DNA of 25,185 nucleotides from an uncultured Rothia sp. (GTDB lineage Bacteria > Actinomycetota > Actinomycetes > Actinomycetales > Micrococcaceae). Below, in pieces: positions 1 to 8,482 of the stretch. The notes under the pieces were generated by a model that was not told the origin of the DNA, ran no database searches, and saw only the letters and a list, made by a program, of their open reading frames with translations. Both the position numbers and the translations under genes were made by a program. Numbering within the stretch: position 1 is the stretch's first letter; every line of letters starts with the position of its first letter. Location: positions 1 through 25,185 of the forward strand of contig NZ_CALJRY010000088.1 in NCBI RefSeq assembly GCF_937976295.1, given 5' to 3'.

Positions 1-35
1 TTTCGAGAAGCCACCAAAGAAGTGGCTTTTCGAAA
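1..35 (-). terminator. Hairpin downstream of rel, probable terminator
   Basis: Positions 1-14 and 22-35 form a 14-bp stem with one G-T type mismatch and a 7-nt loop. It lies about 40 nt beyond the rel stop codon on the minus strand. Any T-run on that strand would fall outside the window, so a complete terminator cannot be confirmed. A second copy of the right-hand arm (GTGGCTTCTCG at 41-51) matches the left arm perfectly and could form an alternative pairing. Confidence 0.55.
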
Positions 36-76
36 CACATGTGGCTTCTCGGCGGTAAAAACCGGTATGAAAGAGC

Positions 77-2494
77 CTACGCTTCCGAGGGCTTCGCGCC
101 GGTCAGGCGGTACGCCTTGTACACGCCCGTCACGTTACGGACCACGTTCAGCACGTGCTCCAGCATGAAGCGGTCACCCAGCTCCAAGGCGAAGCGGTCC
201 ACCACGGTACGATCCTCCGAGGTGTGCACGCGCGCATCCAGAATGTTCACGCCCGACTCAGAAATCGCGCGAATCAGGTCATTCAGCAGGCCCTTACGGT
301 CCAACGCCTCCACCTGAATCTGCACACGGTACGTAGCGGTCGGCGAAGACGCCCACTCGACCGTCGTCACGCGCGGCTCCTCATCAGCGTTACGCATGTT
401 CGGGCAGTCGCGGCGGTGCACCGAAATGCCGTTGTAACGGGTCACAATGCCGATAATGTCATCCGGCGGGACCGGGGTGCAGCAGCGCGCAATCTTCGTC
501 AGCACACCCTCAGCGCCCGGCACCACCACGCCGTTATCGCCAATCGCCTTGCGGGTCGACTTCAGCAGCGTCTCATCAAAGTCGCTGACCTCAACCTCGG
601 GCGCCGGCTCGTCGCCGCGGTGCACCTCAATCAGAGTATCGATGACCTGCTTCGGCGCGATCTCGTGCTCACCAATCGCACGGTACAGCGACGCCACATC
701 GTTCTTGTGCAGCAGCTGAGCCACCTGAGTCATAATCTCCGGGCTCATCATCTTCTGCAGCGGCAGCTCACTGTTGCGCATGCTCTTGGTGAGCATCTCG
801 CGGCCGGCGAGCAGCGCCTCCATGCGGCGTTCCTTCGCGAAGTACTGGCGAATCTTCGTGCGAGCGCGCGAGGAGCGAACGAACTTCAGCCAGTCCTCGC
901 TGGGGCCGGCGTCCTCGTTCTTCGTGGTCATAATCTCCACGGTGGCGCCGGTGGGCAGGACGGTGTGCAGCGGCACCAGGCGGCCGTTGACCTTCGCGCC
1001 GACGGTGCGGTCGCCGACTTCACTGTGGATGGCGTAGGCGAAGTCCACGGGGGTGGATCCGTTGGGCAGGGCAATCGCCTCGCCGTTGGGGGTAAGGACC
1101 ACGATTTCGTCGGTGTCGAGGGTCTCGGCGAGGGACTCGTAGAACTTCTCCGACTCCGGGTTGGAGTTCGAAATCTCCGCAATGGACTGCAGGATGCCGA
1201 CGTTCATCATCGCCGAGGTCTGGGTGCCCGGCTCCTGCGGATCCTTCGCGGGCGCACCGCCGCGAGCCGCGACCTTCTCGCCGCGCGATGCCGCCTTGTA
1301 ACGCCAGTGCGCCGCCACGCCGTACTCAGCCTCTTCGTGCATCTTGTAGGTGCGGATCTGAATCTCAAGCGGCAGGTTACCGGGGCCGTACACGGTCAGG
1401 TGCAGCGACTGGTAGTTGTTGTTCTTCGGGTTCTTAATGTAGTCCTTGAAACGGCCGGTCATCGACGGCCACAGGGACAGCACGTGGCCGAGCACGGTGT
1501 AGCACTCCGCCTCTTCCTCGACCATGATGCGCACCGCGAGGATGTCATTAATCTCGTCGAAGCTGCGGCCCTTGGTCTTCATCTTCTGATGAATCGAGTA
1601 GTAGTGCTTCGGGCGGCCCGTCACGGTAGCGTCGATGCCCACCTCTTTCAGGCGCTCCTTAATCTTGGTGCGCGCCTCGTTCAGGAACTTTTCGAGGGCG
1701 GGGGTGCGTTCGCCGACCATGCGCACCATTTCGGCGTAAATTTCCGGGCTCATGGCGGCGAAGGACAGGTCCTCCAGCTCCCACTTGATCGTGTTCAGGC
1801 CCAGGCGGTGCGCGAGCGGCGCGTAAATCTTCAGGGTCTCTTCTGCCTTCTTCGCGGCAGAAGCCTGCGGCACAAAACGCCAGGTGCGGGCGTTGTGCAG
1901 GCGGTCGGCAAGCTTGATGAGCAGCACGCGAATGTCCTTGCTCATGGACAGCACGAGCTTACGAATCGTCTCAATGGAGGCGTTCTCGCCGTAGGTCATC
2001 TTGTCCAGCTTGGTCACGCCGTCGACCAGGTAGGCGACCTCCTCGCCGAACTCTTCGGTGAGCTGCTCCATCGTGTAGTCGGTGTCTTCCACGGTGTCGT
2101 GCAGCAGGCCGGCGGCGAGCACGGGGCCGGTCGCGCCCATCTCCGCAAGAATCGCGGTCACGGCGACCGGGTGGGTGATGTACGGGTCGCCACTCTTACG
2201 CTTCTGACCCTCGTGGCAGCGGTTCGCCACCTCGTAGGCGCGCTGTAACACCTGAATGTCCTCGTCCGGGTGGTAGCGGCGCACGGCACGCACGACCGGC
2301 GCAATCATCGGGGAGAAACGGATGGTACCGCCGTGCGAATCGGGCGCCTCCATCTTGCCGCTGCGGCTACCGAAGACCAGGCGATTCGGCACACGTCCGC
2401 CAGCAGCCATGACGCGGTGCGAGCCGCGAACAGCCTTACCCTGCTGAGGCTCCTGGCTCTCAGCGTTTGCGTTCATTCCGGCTTCTGCACTCAT
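77..2494 (-). CDS. rel: Bifunctional (p)ppGpp synthetase/hydrolase Rel
   Basis: This is the long RelA/SpoT-family enzyme that makes and degrades (p)ppGpp in the stringent response, associated with ribosomes in the cytoplasm. The 805-residue product has the usual order: an HD hydrolase domain with the intact HDxxED motif (LLHDTVEDT, about residues 131-138), a synthetase domain with the DYI-PK-N-YQSLH and E-QIRT--MH--AEYGVAAHW signatures, a TGS domain (about 450-510), a Cys-containing region (ARCCTPVP), and a C-terminal ACT domain (last about 75 residues). Keeping both catalytic centres fits the single bifunctional Rel of actinobacteria. The start at 2494 is chosen because AAAGGAG lies 7 nt upstream. 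The frame stays open to 2620, but that extension is not family-like and overlaps the probable promoter. The gene lies 3' of secF in the same direction but is separated from it by a hairpin, so it probably has its own promoter. Confidence 0.97.
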   Translation of the reverse strand: MSAEAGMNANAESQEPQQGKAVRGSHRVMAAGGRVPNRLVFGSRSGKMEAPDSHGGTIRFSPMIAPVVRAVRRYHPDEDIQVLQRAYEVANRCHEGQKRKSGDPYITHPVAVTAILAEMGATGPVLAAGLLHDTVEDTDYTMEQLTEEFGEEVAYLVDGVTKLDKMTYGENASIETIRKLVLSMSKDIRVLLIKLADRLHNARTWRFVPQASAAKKAEETLKIYAPLAHRLGLNTIKWELEDLSFAAMSPEIYAEMVRMVGERTPALEKFLNEARTKIKERLKEVGIDATVTGRPKHYYSIHQKMKTKGRSFDEINDILAVRIMVEEEAECYTVLGHVLSLWPSMTGRFKDYIKNPKNNNYQSLHLTVYGPGNLPLEIQIRTYKMHEEAEYGVAAHWRYKAASRGEKVAARGGAPAKDPQEPGTQTSAMMNVGILQSIAEISNSNPESEKFYESLAETLDTDEIVVLTPNGEAIALPNGSTPVDFAYAIHSEVGDRTVGAKVNGRLVPLHTVLPTGATVEIMTTKNEDAGPSEDWLKFVRSSRARTKIRQYFAKERRMEALLAGREMLTKSMRNSELPLQKMMSPEIMTQVAQLLHKNDVASLYRAIGEHEIAPKQVIDTLIEVHRGDEPAPEVEVSDFDETLLKSTRKAIGDNGVVVPGAEGVLTKIARCCTPVPPDDIIGIVTRYNGISVHRRDCPNMRNADEEPRVTTVEWASSPTATYRVQIQVEALDRKGLLNDLIRAISESGVNILDARVHTSEDRTVVDRFALELGDRFMLEHVLNVVRNVTGVYKAYRLTGAKPSEA

Positions 2495-2591
2495 TTTCAG
2501 GCTCCTTTGGACGTAACAGCGATGACCTGAACCCCCGAATCTACTCATCATTGAAAGGCGTGGATGCGGGCGCGCAGTATCCTCTATCTTT

Positions 2592-2620
2592 ATCCTACCC
2601 AGCGCGCGGATATGAGCCAA
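2592..2620 (-). promoter_or_regulatory. Candidate rel promoter
   Basis: On the minus strand a TTGGCT -35 (2615-2620) and a TAGGAT -10 (2592-2597) are separated by exactly 17 nt. The pair lies about 100 nt before the rel start. It sits downstream of the secF terminator hairpin, as expected for an independent rel transcript. The match is visible, but activity is inferred. Confidence 0.45.
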
Positions 2621-2690
2621 AATATGCGCGTAAACTATGCCGCGCAGTGAAATATTAGGCCGGCAGAAACAAACTCGCAGGCACGCTAAA

Positions 2691-2723
2691 GGGGAGCCGA
2701 CACCTCTTCAGTATCGACTCCCC
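2691..2723 (-). terminator. Terminator hairpin after secF
   Basis: GGGGAGCCGA (2691-2700) and TCGACTCCCC (2714-2723) form a 10-bp stem, with one G-T wobble when read on the minus strand, around a 13-nt loop. It is followed by TTTAG in the minus direction. It lies about 37 nt after the secF stop. The short T-run suggests partial termination. Confidence 0.6.
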
Positions 2724-2759
2724 TACCGTTCAGCACTAGTAGCGCTGGCGGAACGCAGG

Positions 2760-4013
2760 CTAACCGTTCAGGTTCACGCGGTGAATCTCAATGGTTGCAC
2801 GTGCCGGCTTCTTAGCGGGCTTCTCGGTCGCCTTCTCATCCTCTGCGGAATCCTCAGACTCCTCGGCATCCTCGGCCGCCGTAGCCTTCGCGGGCTTAGC
2901 TGCCTTGCTAGACTTAGCGGCCTTGCCGGACTTTGCAGCCTTCGCAGACTCATCAGCCTCGGCGGGCTCCTCCGAAGAGTCACCCTCAGCCTCATCAGCA
3001 TCCTCAGCCTCAGCGTCCTTGAAGTTGCCGCTCTCCACCTTCGCGGTGTGCTCACGAATCTGAGCCTCACCCAAACGCAGCGAAGCATACAGCGGCGCAG
3101 ACACGAACAGCGTACCGAACATGCCCACCAGAATACCCACGAACAGCGACAGGGACAGGTCCTGCAGAGTACCCGCGCCCAGGATGAACGCACCAATGAA
3201 CAGGATCGCGCCCACCGGCAGAACACCCACAATAGCCGTGTTAATCGAACGGACCAGGGTCTGGTTCACCGCCAGGTTAATCTGCTCGGCAAAGGTCGTG
3301 TCGCGGCGTTCCAGCACGCCGTCGGTGTTCTCGCGGATCTTATCGAACACCACCACCGAGTCGTACAGCGAGTAGCTCAGAATCGTCAAGAAACCAATAA
3401 TTGCACTCGGAGTAATCTCGAAGCCGAACGCGGCGTACAGGCCAACCGTCACCACCACGGTGAAGAACAGGCCCGCAATAGACGCCAGCGACATCTTCCA
3501 GGTACGGAAGTAGAACGCCATACCAATCAGCGCAAGCACCACAAACGCAACCAGACCCCAGAACGCCTGACGGGTCACATCCGCACCCCAGGTCGGACCC
3601 ACAAACGAGGAGGTCACGTCATTCTCAGAGACGCCGTAAGCCTCCTGCAGAGCCGCCTTCACCTGCAGAGTCTCATCATCGCTGAGCTTGCTCATCTGGG
3701 CACGAATCGTACCCGGCGCAATATTGGTCACGCGAACATCCGAAGCGTCCTTCGCCTTCTCGTGAATAACGCGCTCACCCGTAGCAGTATCAACGTGCGC
3801 AGTCTTCGAGACCACGAACTCCGAACCGCCACGGAAATCAATACCCAGGTTGAAGCCGCCACCAACAGCCGGAATCAGAACCGAAACCGCCATCAGCACA
3901 GCCGCAAGCAGCAGCCACAGGCGGCGCTTACCCACGAAGGGGTACGAGCGGGCACCCGAATGCAGGTCATTACCGAAGCGGGCAAAAGCATTAGGTTTCA
4001 CATCGGTAGCCAT
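2760..4013 (-). CDS. secF: Protein translocase subunit SecF
   Basis: SecF pairs with SecD in the membrane and uses the proton gradient to help pull proteins through SecYEG. The 417-residue product has TM1 at about residues 32-53, then the GIDFRGG motif of the family, an extracytoplasmic domain, and a cluster of five C-terminal helices including the conserved YSLYDSVVVFDKIREN segment. The last 90 or so residues form a charged Ala/Lys/Glu/Ser-rich tail, predicted disordered and longer than the core fold needs. The start has AAGGAG about 8 nt upstream and lies only 2 nt after the secD stop, so translation is probably coupled. The secD-secF pair is encoded separately, as usual in actinobacteria. 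Confidence 0.97.
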   Translation of the reverse strand: MATDVKPNAFARFGNDLHSGARSYPFVGKRRLWLLLAAVLMAVSVLIPAVGGGFNLGIDFRGGSEFVVSKTAHVDTATGERVIHEKAKDASDVRVTNIAPGTIRAQMSKLSDDETLQVKAALQEAYGVSENDVTSSFVGPTWGADVTRQAFWGLVAFVVLALIGMAFYFRTWKMSLASIAGLFFTVVVTVGLYAAFGFEITPSAIIGFLTILSYSLYDSVVVFDKIRENTDGVLERRDTTFAEQINLAVNQTLVRSINTAIVGVLPVGAILFIGAFILGAGTLQDLSLSLFVGILVGMFGTLFVSAPLYASLRLGEAQIREHTAKVESGNFKDAEAEDADEAEGDSSEEPAEADESAKAAKSGKAAKSSKAAKPAKATAAEDAEESEDSAEDEKATEKPAKKPARATIEIHRVNLNG

Positions 4014-4015
4014 GC

Positions 4016-5707
4016 TTAGCTCTCCTTCTTCTCATCAGAAGCAGACTCGTCAGCCTCAGCGGCGTCACGCTCTGCACGGCGACGCTCAGCAATGCTCAGC
4101 TGCTTCTCCTCCGGGCTGCGGAGGCGACCGGCACCACGGTACAGCGGCGTCACACCCAGCGACTCAGGCGACAGGCCCGAGTGGCGGTGACCCTCACCGA
4201 AGTAGCGGGTATTCGCCAGCAGAGTCAGCGTCGGATGGGTGAACAGGTACACGACCACAAGGTCAGCAATCGCAGTCAAACCAAGGGTGAACGCGAAGCC
4301 CTTCACCGAACCAACCGACACCACATACAGCACCACAGCAGCCAGCAGGTTCACAGCCTTCGACGCCAGGATAGTGCGGGATGCACGCTTCCAACCGTGG
4401 TTCACCGCCGACGGGATCGTGCGGCCCGCACGGATCTCATCACGGATACGCTCAAAGTAGACGATGAACGAGTCAGCCGTAGCACCAATCGCCACAATCA
4501 GACCCGCCACACCAGCCAGAGACAGGCGGTAGTTCAACGCCCAACCCAGCAGCGCAATCGCCTCGTACGAGATGATGCCCGCAACAATCAGCGACGCAAT
4601 CGTCACAAAACCCAGCAGACGGTACTGGAACAGCGAGTACACAAACACCAGCAGCAGACCAATCAGACCGGTCAGCAGACCCACACGCAGCTGCTCCGAA
4701 CCCAGAGTCGCAGAAATCTGCTGCTCCGACTGGATCGTAAAGCTAATCGGCAGGGCACCGTACTTGAGCTGATCGGCGAGAGCCTTCGCTTCCTGCTCGG
4801 TGAAGTTACCGGTAATCTGCGGCTTACCGTCAGAAATCACAGCCTGCGACACCGGGGAGGACAGCACCTTGCCGTCCAGCAGAATCGCGAAGCGGGCACG
4901 CGGATCATTTGCGTTCTGTGCACGAATCGCGTTCAGGCGAGAAGTAATGTTCTGGAACTTCTCACGGGCTGCATCGTTGAACTGAATGTTCACAGCCCAA
5001 CGGCCCGTAGTCACGCCCTGACCGCTCGTCTCCTGCGAATGGCTTGCGGTAGAAATATCGCTACCGCTCAGCTCCACAGGACCCAGAATGTACTTCTCCT
5101 GACCGTCAGTGGAACACGCCACCATCGGCTTAGTCGGGTCCGCACTATCGGCGTCCTCATTACGTGCCGCGGTGCAGTCCTTCGCCTCGTACTGCTTGTA
5201 CAGGTCCGCAGTAATCCAGTTACGGTCCGAACCATCAGTCGGCTCCGCGGAGGGCTTGGGCAGCTTATCGTCCGCAGTGCGGGCGTCCTCAGCCACCGCA
5301 GTACCGGCACCGGCTACAAGAACCGGGCGGAACGTCATATTTGCAGACGCCTGAATCAGCTGACGAGTCTCAGCACTAATCGTTCCGGGAACCGAAACAA
5401 CCACGTTATTACCCGAACCGAAAGAGGTGGTAACCTCCGCCTCCGAAACGCCGGCACCATCAACGCGCTGACGAATAATCTCAACCGCCTGGTTCAACTG
5501 CTCCTGGGTGACGTTCTCGTCCGAAGAGCCATTGACCTTCGGAGTAAGAATCATCTGAGTACCACCCGAAAGGTCCAGGGCGAGCTTCGGCGCCCAAGAA
5601 CCTCCCGAATAGGTGCTACCGAAAATACCGGCAGCCATAACAACCATGAGCAGGACCATCGAGAGGAGCGCCCCTCGCGCGGCTGCAAGCGGTGAACGCT
5701 TAGCCAT
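4016..5707 (-). CDS. secD: Protein translocase subunit SecD
   Basis: SecD is the larger partner of SecF in proton-driven late steps of Sec export. The 563-residue product has an N-terminal membrane helix (about residues 14-33), the DLSGGT motif, the QRVDGAGVSEAEV motif of the P1 region, a long extracytoplasmic domain, and five C-terminal helices containing GLIVAIGATADSFIVYFERIRDE, which carries the conserved intramembrane Asp region. The extracytoplasmic domain holds an insertion of roughly 80 residues, with two cysteines (KDCTA and VACST) that could form a disulfide outside the cell. The C-terminal 60 residues are charged and cytoplasmic. GAAGGA sits about 7 nt before the ATG. The gene is followed by secF after 2 nt and preceded by yajC across a 98-nt gap with a terminator-like hairpin. 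Confidence 0.97.
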   Translation of the reverse strand: MAKRSPLAAARGALLSMVLLMVVMAAGIFGSTYSGGSWAPKLALDLSGGTQMILTPKVNGSSDENVTQEQLNQAVEIIRQRVDGAGVSEAEVTTSFGSGNNVVVSVPGTISAETRQLIQASANMTFRPVLVAGAGTAVAEDARTADDKLPKPSAEPTDGSDRNWITADLYKQYEAKDCTAARNEDADSADPTKPMVACSTDGQEKYILGPVELSGSDISTASHSQETSGQGVTTGRWAVNIQFNDAAREKFQNITSRLNAIRAQNANDPRARFAILLDGKVLSSPVSQAVISDGKPQITGNFTEQEAKALADQLKYGALPISFTIQSEQQISATLGSEQLRVGLLTGLIGLLLVFVYSLFQYRLLGFVTIASLIVAGIISYEAIALLGWALNYRLSLAGVAGLIVAIGATADSFIVYFERIRDEIRAGRTIPSAVNHGWKRASRTILASKAVNLLAAVVLYVVSVGSVKGFAFTLGLTAIADLVVVYLFTHPTLTLLANTRYFGEGHRHSGLSPESLGVTPLYRGAGRLRSPEEKQLSIAERRRAERDAAEADESASDEKKES

Positions 5708-5760
5708 AATGTTCCTTCTTCGTGTGAATAGAATTGAGTGTTCTACAGATTCCGTAACGC

Positions 5761-5791
5761 GAAAACCCGACGCCGCTCACGGGGCGCCGGG
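5761..5791 (-). terminator. Terminator-like hairpin between yajC and secD
   Basis: Read on the minus strand, CCCGGCGCC and GGCGTCGGG form a 9-bp stem with one G-T wobble and an 8-nt loop, directly followed by TTTTC. This is a compact intrinsic terminator shape located 15 nt after the yajC stop and about 55 nt before secD. It may attenuate transcription into secDF. Confidence 0.6.
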
Positions 5792-5806
5792 CTCATACGC
5801 TCTGAA

Positions 5807-6178
5807 TTACTTAGCAGTATCAGAAGAGGTATCGGAAGCGGGAGCTTCGGATGCGGTAGCCTCGTACACGTCCTCGGTCAGGGGCGCTGCGGGGGCCTCC
5901 TCCTCAACAAGGTTCAGAATCGCATTCATGGACGCAGTAATCACAACGCCCTCTGCAATCTGAAGCTGCAGCTTGTTGTTCTCAAGGTCAGTGCTGACAA
6001 CGGTGCCGTAAACGCCGGAAGCAGTCATCACCTGATCACCAGGGACGAGCGCACGTCGCATTGCCTGCAGCGCCTCCAACTGCTTCTGCTGGTTCTTCTT
6101 AGCGGAAGTAAAAATCCAAAAAATTGCGGCAAAGAAGACAATCGTCATGATGACGTTGACGAGGAAGTTAAGATCCAT
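5807..6178 (-). CDS. yajC: Preprotein translocase subunit YajC
   Basis: YajC is a small single-span membrane protein that associates with the SecDF complex. The 123-residue product begins with a hydrophobic helix (MDLNFLVNVIMTIVFFAAIFW), followed by basic residues (SAKKNQQKQ) and the family core RALVPGDQVMTASGVYGTVV. The C-terminal 35 residues are acidic and Ala/Ser-rich, as in other actinobacterial YajC proteins. The frame is open 35 codons further upstream, but that stretch is not family-like and the start at 6178 places the membrane helix at the N-terminus. The ribosome-binding site is weak (AAAGTGAGACC before ATG). It is followed in the same direction by secD and secF. Confidence 0.95.
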   Translation of the reverse strand: MDLNFLVNVIMTIVFFAAIFWIFTSAKKNQQKQLEALQAMRRALVPGDQVMTASGVYGTVVSTDLENNKLQLQIAEGVVITASMNAILNLVEEEAPAAPLTEDVYEATASEAPASDTSSDTAK

Positions 6179-6487
6179 GGTCTCACTTTCACATCCGCAC
6201 CCGTGCCGCTCACCGCAAGGGTTGAGCGTACCAGAAGGTGTGGAATCGTAGATACAGTACGTATCCATCCTACGCGAGAGCATGAGCTTTAGCGCACCGA
6301 ACCAGCATTTTTGTGAGGTTAACCTGAGTTTTGGACTCTCTCGGCGTAATTTTATGTCGCCGATAAAGCCTGGCAGAGCCCGGCAGAACCCGATGGAGTC
6401 TGTAGAGAAGCTACCGGAGGTACAGAGAATCCCGCGGGAAGTTGCTACCTCCCACGGGCTACTGTTGTGTTATTAGACGGTGCGGGC
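6179..6487. other. Intergenic region yajC-ruvB
   Basis: This 309-nt stretch holds no credible gene. Its ruvB-proximal end carries a terminator-like hairpin (6431-6458). The yajC promoter should lie in the remainder. The best -10 look-alike on the minus strand is TAGGAT (6266-6271), with no matching -35, so I do not assign a promoter. Confidence 0.6.
6431..6458 (-). terminator. Hairpin downstream of ruvB
   Basis: CCCGCGGGA (6431-6439) and TCCCACGGG (6450-6458) form a 9-bp stem (one G-T wobble on the minus strand) with a 10-nt loop, 30 nt after the ruvB stop. No T-run follows, so termination efficiency is uncertain. Confidence 0.45.
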
Positions 6488-7591
6488 CTAGAGTTGAATT
6501 TCGGGCGCTTCCAAGCCGAGGTGCTCCCACGCCGCGGGCAGAGCCACACGACCGCGCGGAGTACGACCAATCAGGCCCTCACGCACCAGGTACGGCTCGG
6601 CAACCGTCTCCACGGTCTCCGTCTCTTCACCCACCGCAATGGCGAGGGTGGACAGGCCCACCGGGCCGCCGCCAAACTTGTGAATTAGCGCCTCCAGCAC
6701 GGCACGGTCCAGGCGGTCCAGGCCGCGCGAATCCACCTCGTACATATCCAGCGCGGTTGCGGCATCACGCGCATTGATGCGGTCCACGCCGTTCACCAGC
6801 GCCCAGTCACGCACACGGCGCAGCAGACGGTTCGCAATACGCGGCGTGCCGCGGGAACGACCGGCAATCTCCATGAAACCCTCGGAGGTAATCTGCATGT
6901 CCATCAGGCCCGCGCTACGGCGAAGCACCAGCTCAAGCTCCTCCACCGAGTAGAACTCCAGGTGACCGGTAAATCCGAAGCGGTCACGCAGAGGGCCCGG
7001 CAGCAGACCCGCACGGGTCGTCGCACCGACCAGGGTGAACTGCGGCAGCTCCAGCGGAATGGAGGTAGCGCCCGCACCCTTACCGACCACAATGTCCACA
7101 CGGAAATCTTCCATCGCCATGTAGAGCATTTCCTCAGCCGGGCGGCTCATACGGTGAATCTCATCCAGGAACAAAACCTCACCGGGAGTCAGCGAAGACA
7201 GAATCGCCGCCAAATCACCCGAATGCTGAATCGCCGGGCCGGAGGTAATGCGTAGCGGCGCCTCCATCTCCGCCGCAATAATCATCGCGAGAGTGGTCTT
7301 ACCCAGACCGGGAGGGCCCGACAGCAGCACATGGTCGGCGCTACGGCCACGCATCTTCGAAGCCTCCAGCACCAGGGACAGCTGCTGACGCACACGACGC
7401 TGACCCACAAAGTCATCCAGAGACTTAGGGCGCAGTGCCGCCTCAATCATCTTCTCTTCAGGCTCTTCTTCCATCGCCACCAGGCGCTGGGCGGGAGCTG
7501 CAGACGCCTGAGTGCCGGGCACCTGACCGGGAAAATACCCGCCGGAAACCAGGGACGCCGCGGGCTGCGGCTCATAGGGATTCTGGCTCAT
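6488..7591 (-). CDS. ruvB: Holliday junction ATP-dependent helicase RuvB
   Basis: RuvB is the AAA+ motor that, with RuvA, drives branch migration of Holliday junctions in recombinational repair. The 367-residue product has Walker A GPPGLGKTT (about residues 92-100), Walker B LFLDEIHR, sensor-1 VGATTRAG, the arginine-finger segment GPLRDRFGF, and the C-terminal winged-helix domain (GLSTLAIAVGEETETVETVAEPYLVREGLIGRTPRGR region). The first 45 or so residues are a Pro/Ala/Gln-rich, probably disordered extension before the family core. AAGAAG about 7 nt upstream is a modest ribosome-binding site. It lies 54 nt after ruvA and is probably cotranscribed with it. Confidence 0.98.
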   Translation of the reverse strand: MSQNPYEPQPAASLVSGGYFPGQVPGTQASAAPAQRLVAMEEEPEEKMIEAALRPKSLDDFVGQRRVRQQLSLVLEASKMRGRSADHVLLSGPPGLGKTTLAMIIAAEMEAPLRITSGPAIQHSGDLAAILSSLTPGEVLFLDEIHRMSRPAEEMLYMAMEDFRVDIVVGKGAGATSIPLELPQFTLVGATTRAGLLPGPLRDRFGFTGHLEFYSVEELELVLRRSAGLMDMQITSEGFMEIAGRSRGTPRIANRLLRRVRDWALVNGVDRINARDAATALDMYEVDSRGLDRLDRAVLEALIHKFGGGPVGLSTLAIAVGEETETVETVAEPYLVREGLIGRTPRGRVALPAAWEHLGLEAPEIQL

Positions 7592-7645
7592 AGAATTCTT
7601 CTTTCACAAAAGTTTGAGTGGGATACATCGAACAGGGCGCGCCGC

Positions 7646-8266
7646 TTAGTGGCGGCCCACCGTGTTCTGAGTACCCAAGGAGGCGAGCACACCGCGCAGA
7701 GCCACACCCACCGGCTCGGTCTCTGCGGCAGGGTTGTGCTGCACATAAGCGTCAATAGCGGCGGAAGCGTCCTTCTCACTCCAACCCAAGGAGGTGAGAG
7801 CATCAAGCACCTGCGGCTTCCAGACAATGCCCTGGCTCAGCGGCAGCTCATCGGTCTGACCATCACTGAGAATCAGCTTGCCGGCAAGCTCCAGCACAAT
7901 ACGGCGGGCACCCTTCGGGCCAATACCGGGAACCTTCGTGAACGCCTTATCGTCACCGGTCGCCACGGCACGCTCCACCTCAGAAGCTGTGTGAACACTC
8001 AGCACCGCCAGAGCAATACGCGGACCAATACCGGAAACCGAAAGCATCATATCGAACACTTCACGCTCGGCAGGCTCCGAAAAACCGTAGAGAGTCATCG
8101 ACTCTTCACGCACAATCATGGTGGTCAGCACGGTAGCTTCCTCACCGGTGCGCAGCTTGGAGAGAGTACGCGCAGTAGCGTACACGAGCATGCCGAAACC
8201 GTTCACGTTAATCACCGCATGATCAAGGCCCACCTGAGCCACACGACCGGTCAGGGATGCAATCAT
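7646..8266 (-). CDS. ruvA: Holliday junction branch migration protein RuvA
   Basis: RuvA binds four-way junctions and loads RuvB. The 206-residue product starts MIASLTGRVAQVG, the normal family N-terminus (OB-fold domain I). It carries the two helix-hairpin-helix motifs of domain II (VSGIGPRIALAVL and VPGIGPKGARRIVLEL) and a C-terminal three-helix domain III that contacts RuvB (LTSLGWSEKDASAAIDA). The start at 8266 has GGTGGAG 4-5 nt upstream. The frame is open to 8377, but the extension lacks family similarity. A strong promoter lies 115-145 nt upstream, separating ruvAB from ruvC. Confidence 0.98.
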   Translation of the reverse strand: MIASLTGRVAQVGLDHAVINVNGFGMLVYATARTLSKLRTGEEATVLTTMIVREESMTLYGFSEPAEREVFDMMLSVSGIGPRIALAVLSVHTASEVERAVATGDDKAFTKVPGIGPKGARRIVLELAGKLILSDGQTDELPLSQGIVWKPQVLDALTSLGWSEKDASAAIDAYVQHNPAAETEPVGVALRGVLASLGTQNTVGRH

Positions 8267-8381
8267 TTCTCTCCACCTTTCAACACCGCGCCCCCGGATT
8301 GAGGCTCGCGGCAGTGTGAGGGCACCGGGCACTCCGGCACCCACAGAACACACTCCCCCAGTTCGACGGGGAGACACTACA

Positions 8382-8411
8382 AGTATATTAGAATATTTCT
8401 TCTGAAATCAA
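8382..8411 (-). promoter_or_regulatory. Strong candidate promoter for ruvAB
   Basis: On the minus strand TTGATT (8406-8411) and TATACT (8382-8387) are separated by 18 nt in an AT-rich patch of the ruvC-ruvA gap. This is the best sigma-70-type match in the window. The predicted transcript would have a leader of about 105-110 nt before ruvA. No LexA-type GAAC-N4-GTTC site overlaps it. Confidence 0.65.
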
Positions 8412-8482
8412 GCATATATTCGAACTTCTTAGCGAATACATGCGAACCAGCAGGAGGGGCGCAAAGGCCCACAAAGGCACCT

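Noticed and set aside
155..2248. 697-codon open frame on the plus strand opposite rel
   Set aside because: It lies wholly antisense to a clear rel gene. The product is His/Leu/Arg/Val-rich with no domain, as expected from the complement of GC-rich codons.
2495..2620. N-terminal extension of Rel to an ATG at 2620
   Set aside because: A good AAAGGAG sits before the ATG at 2494. The extension is not family-like and overlaps the candidate promoter.
2637..4019. Long plus-strand frame opposite secF
   Set aside because: Antisense to an unambiguous secF. Its composition is Arg/His/Gln-rich and it has no ribosome-binding site.
4181..5695. 504-codon plus-strand frame opposite secD
   Set aside because: Antisense shadow of secD, with low-complexity Arg/Asn/Gln/Thr composition.
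8382..8460. SOS (LexA) box in the ruvC-ruvA gap
   Set aside because: TTCGAA and several GAAC words occur, but no GAAC-N4-GTTC arrangement.
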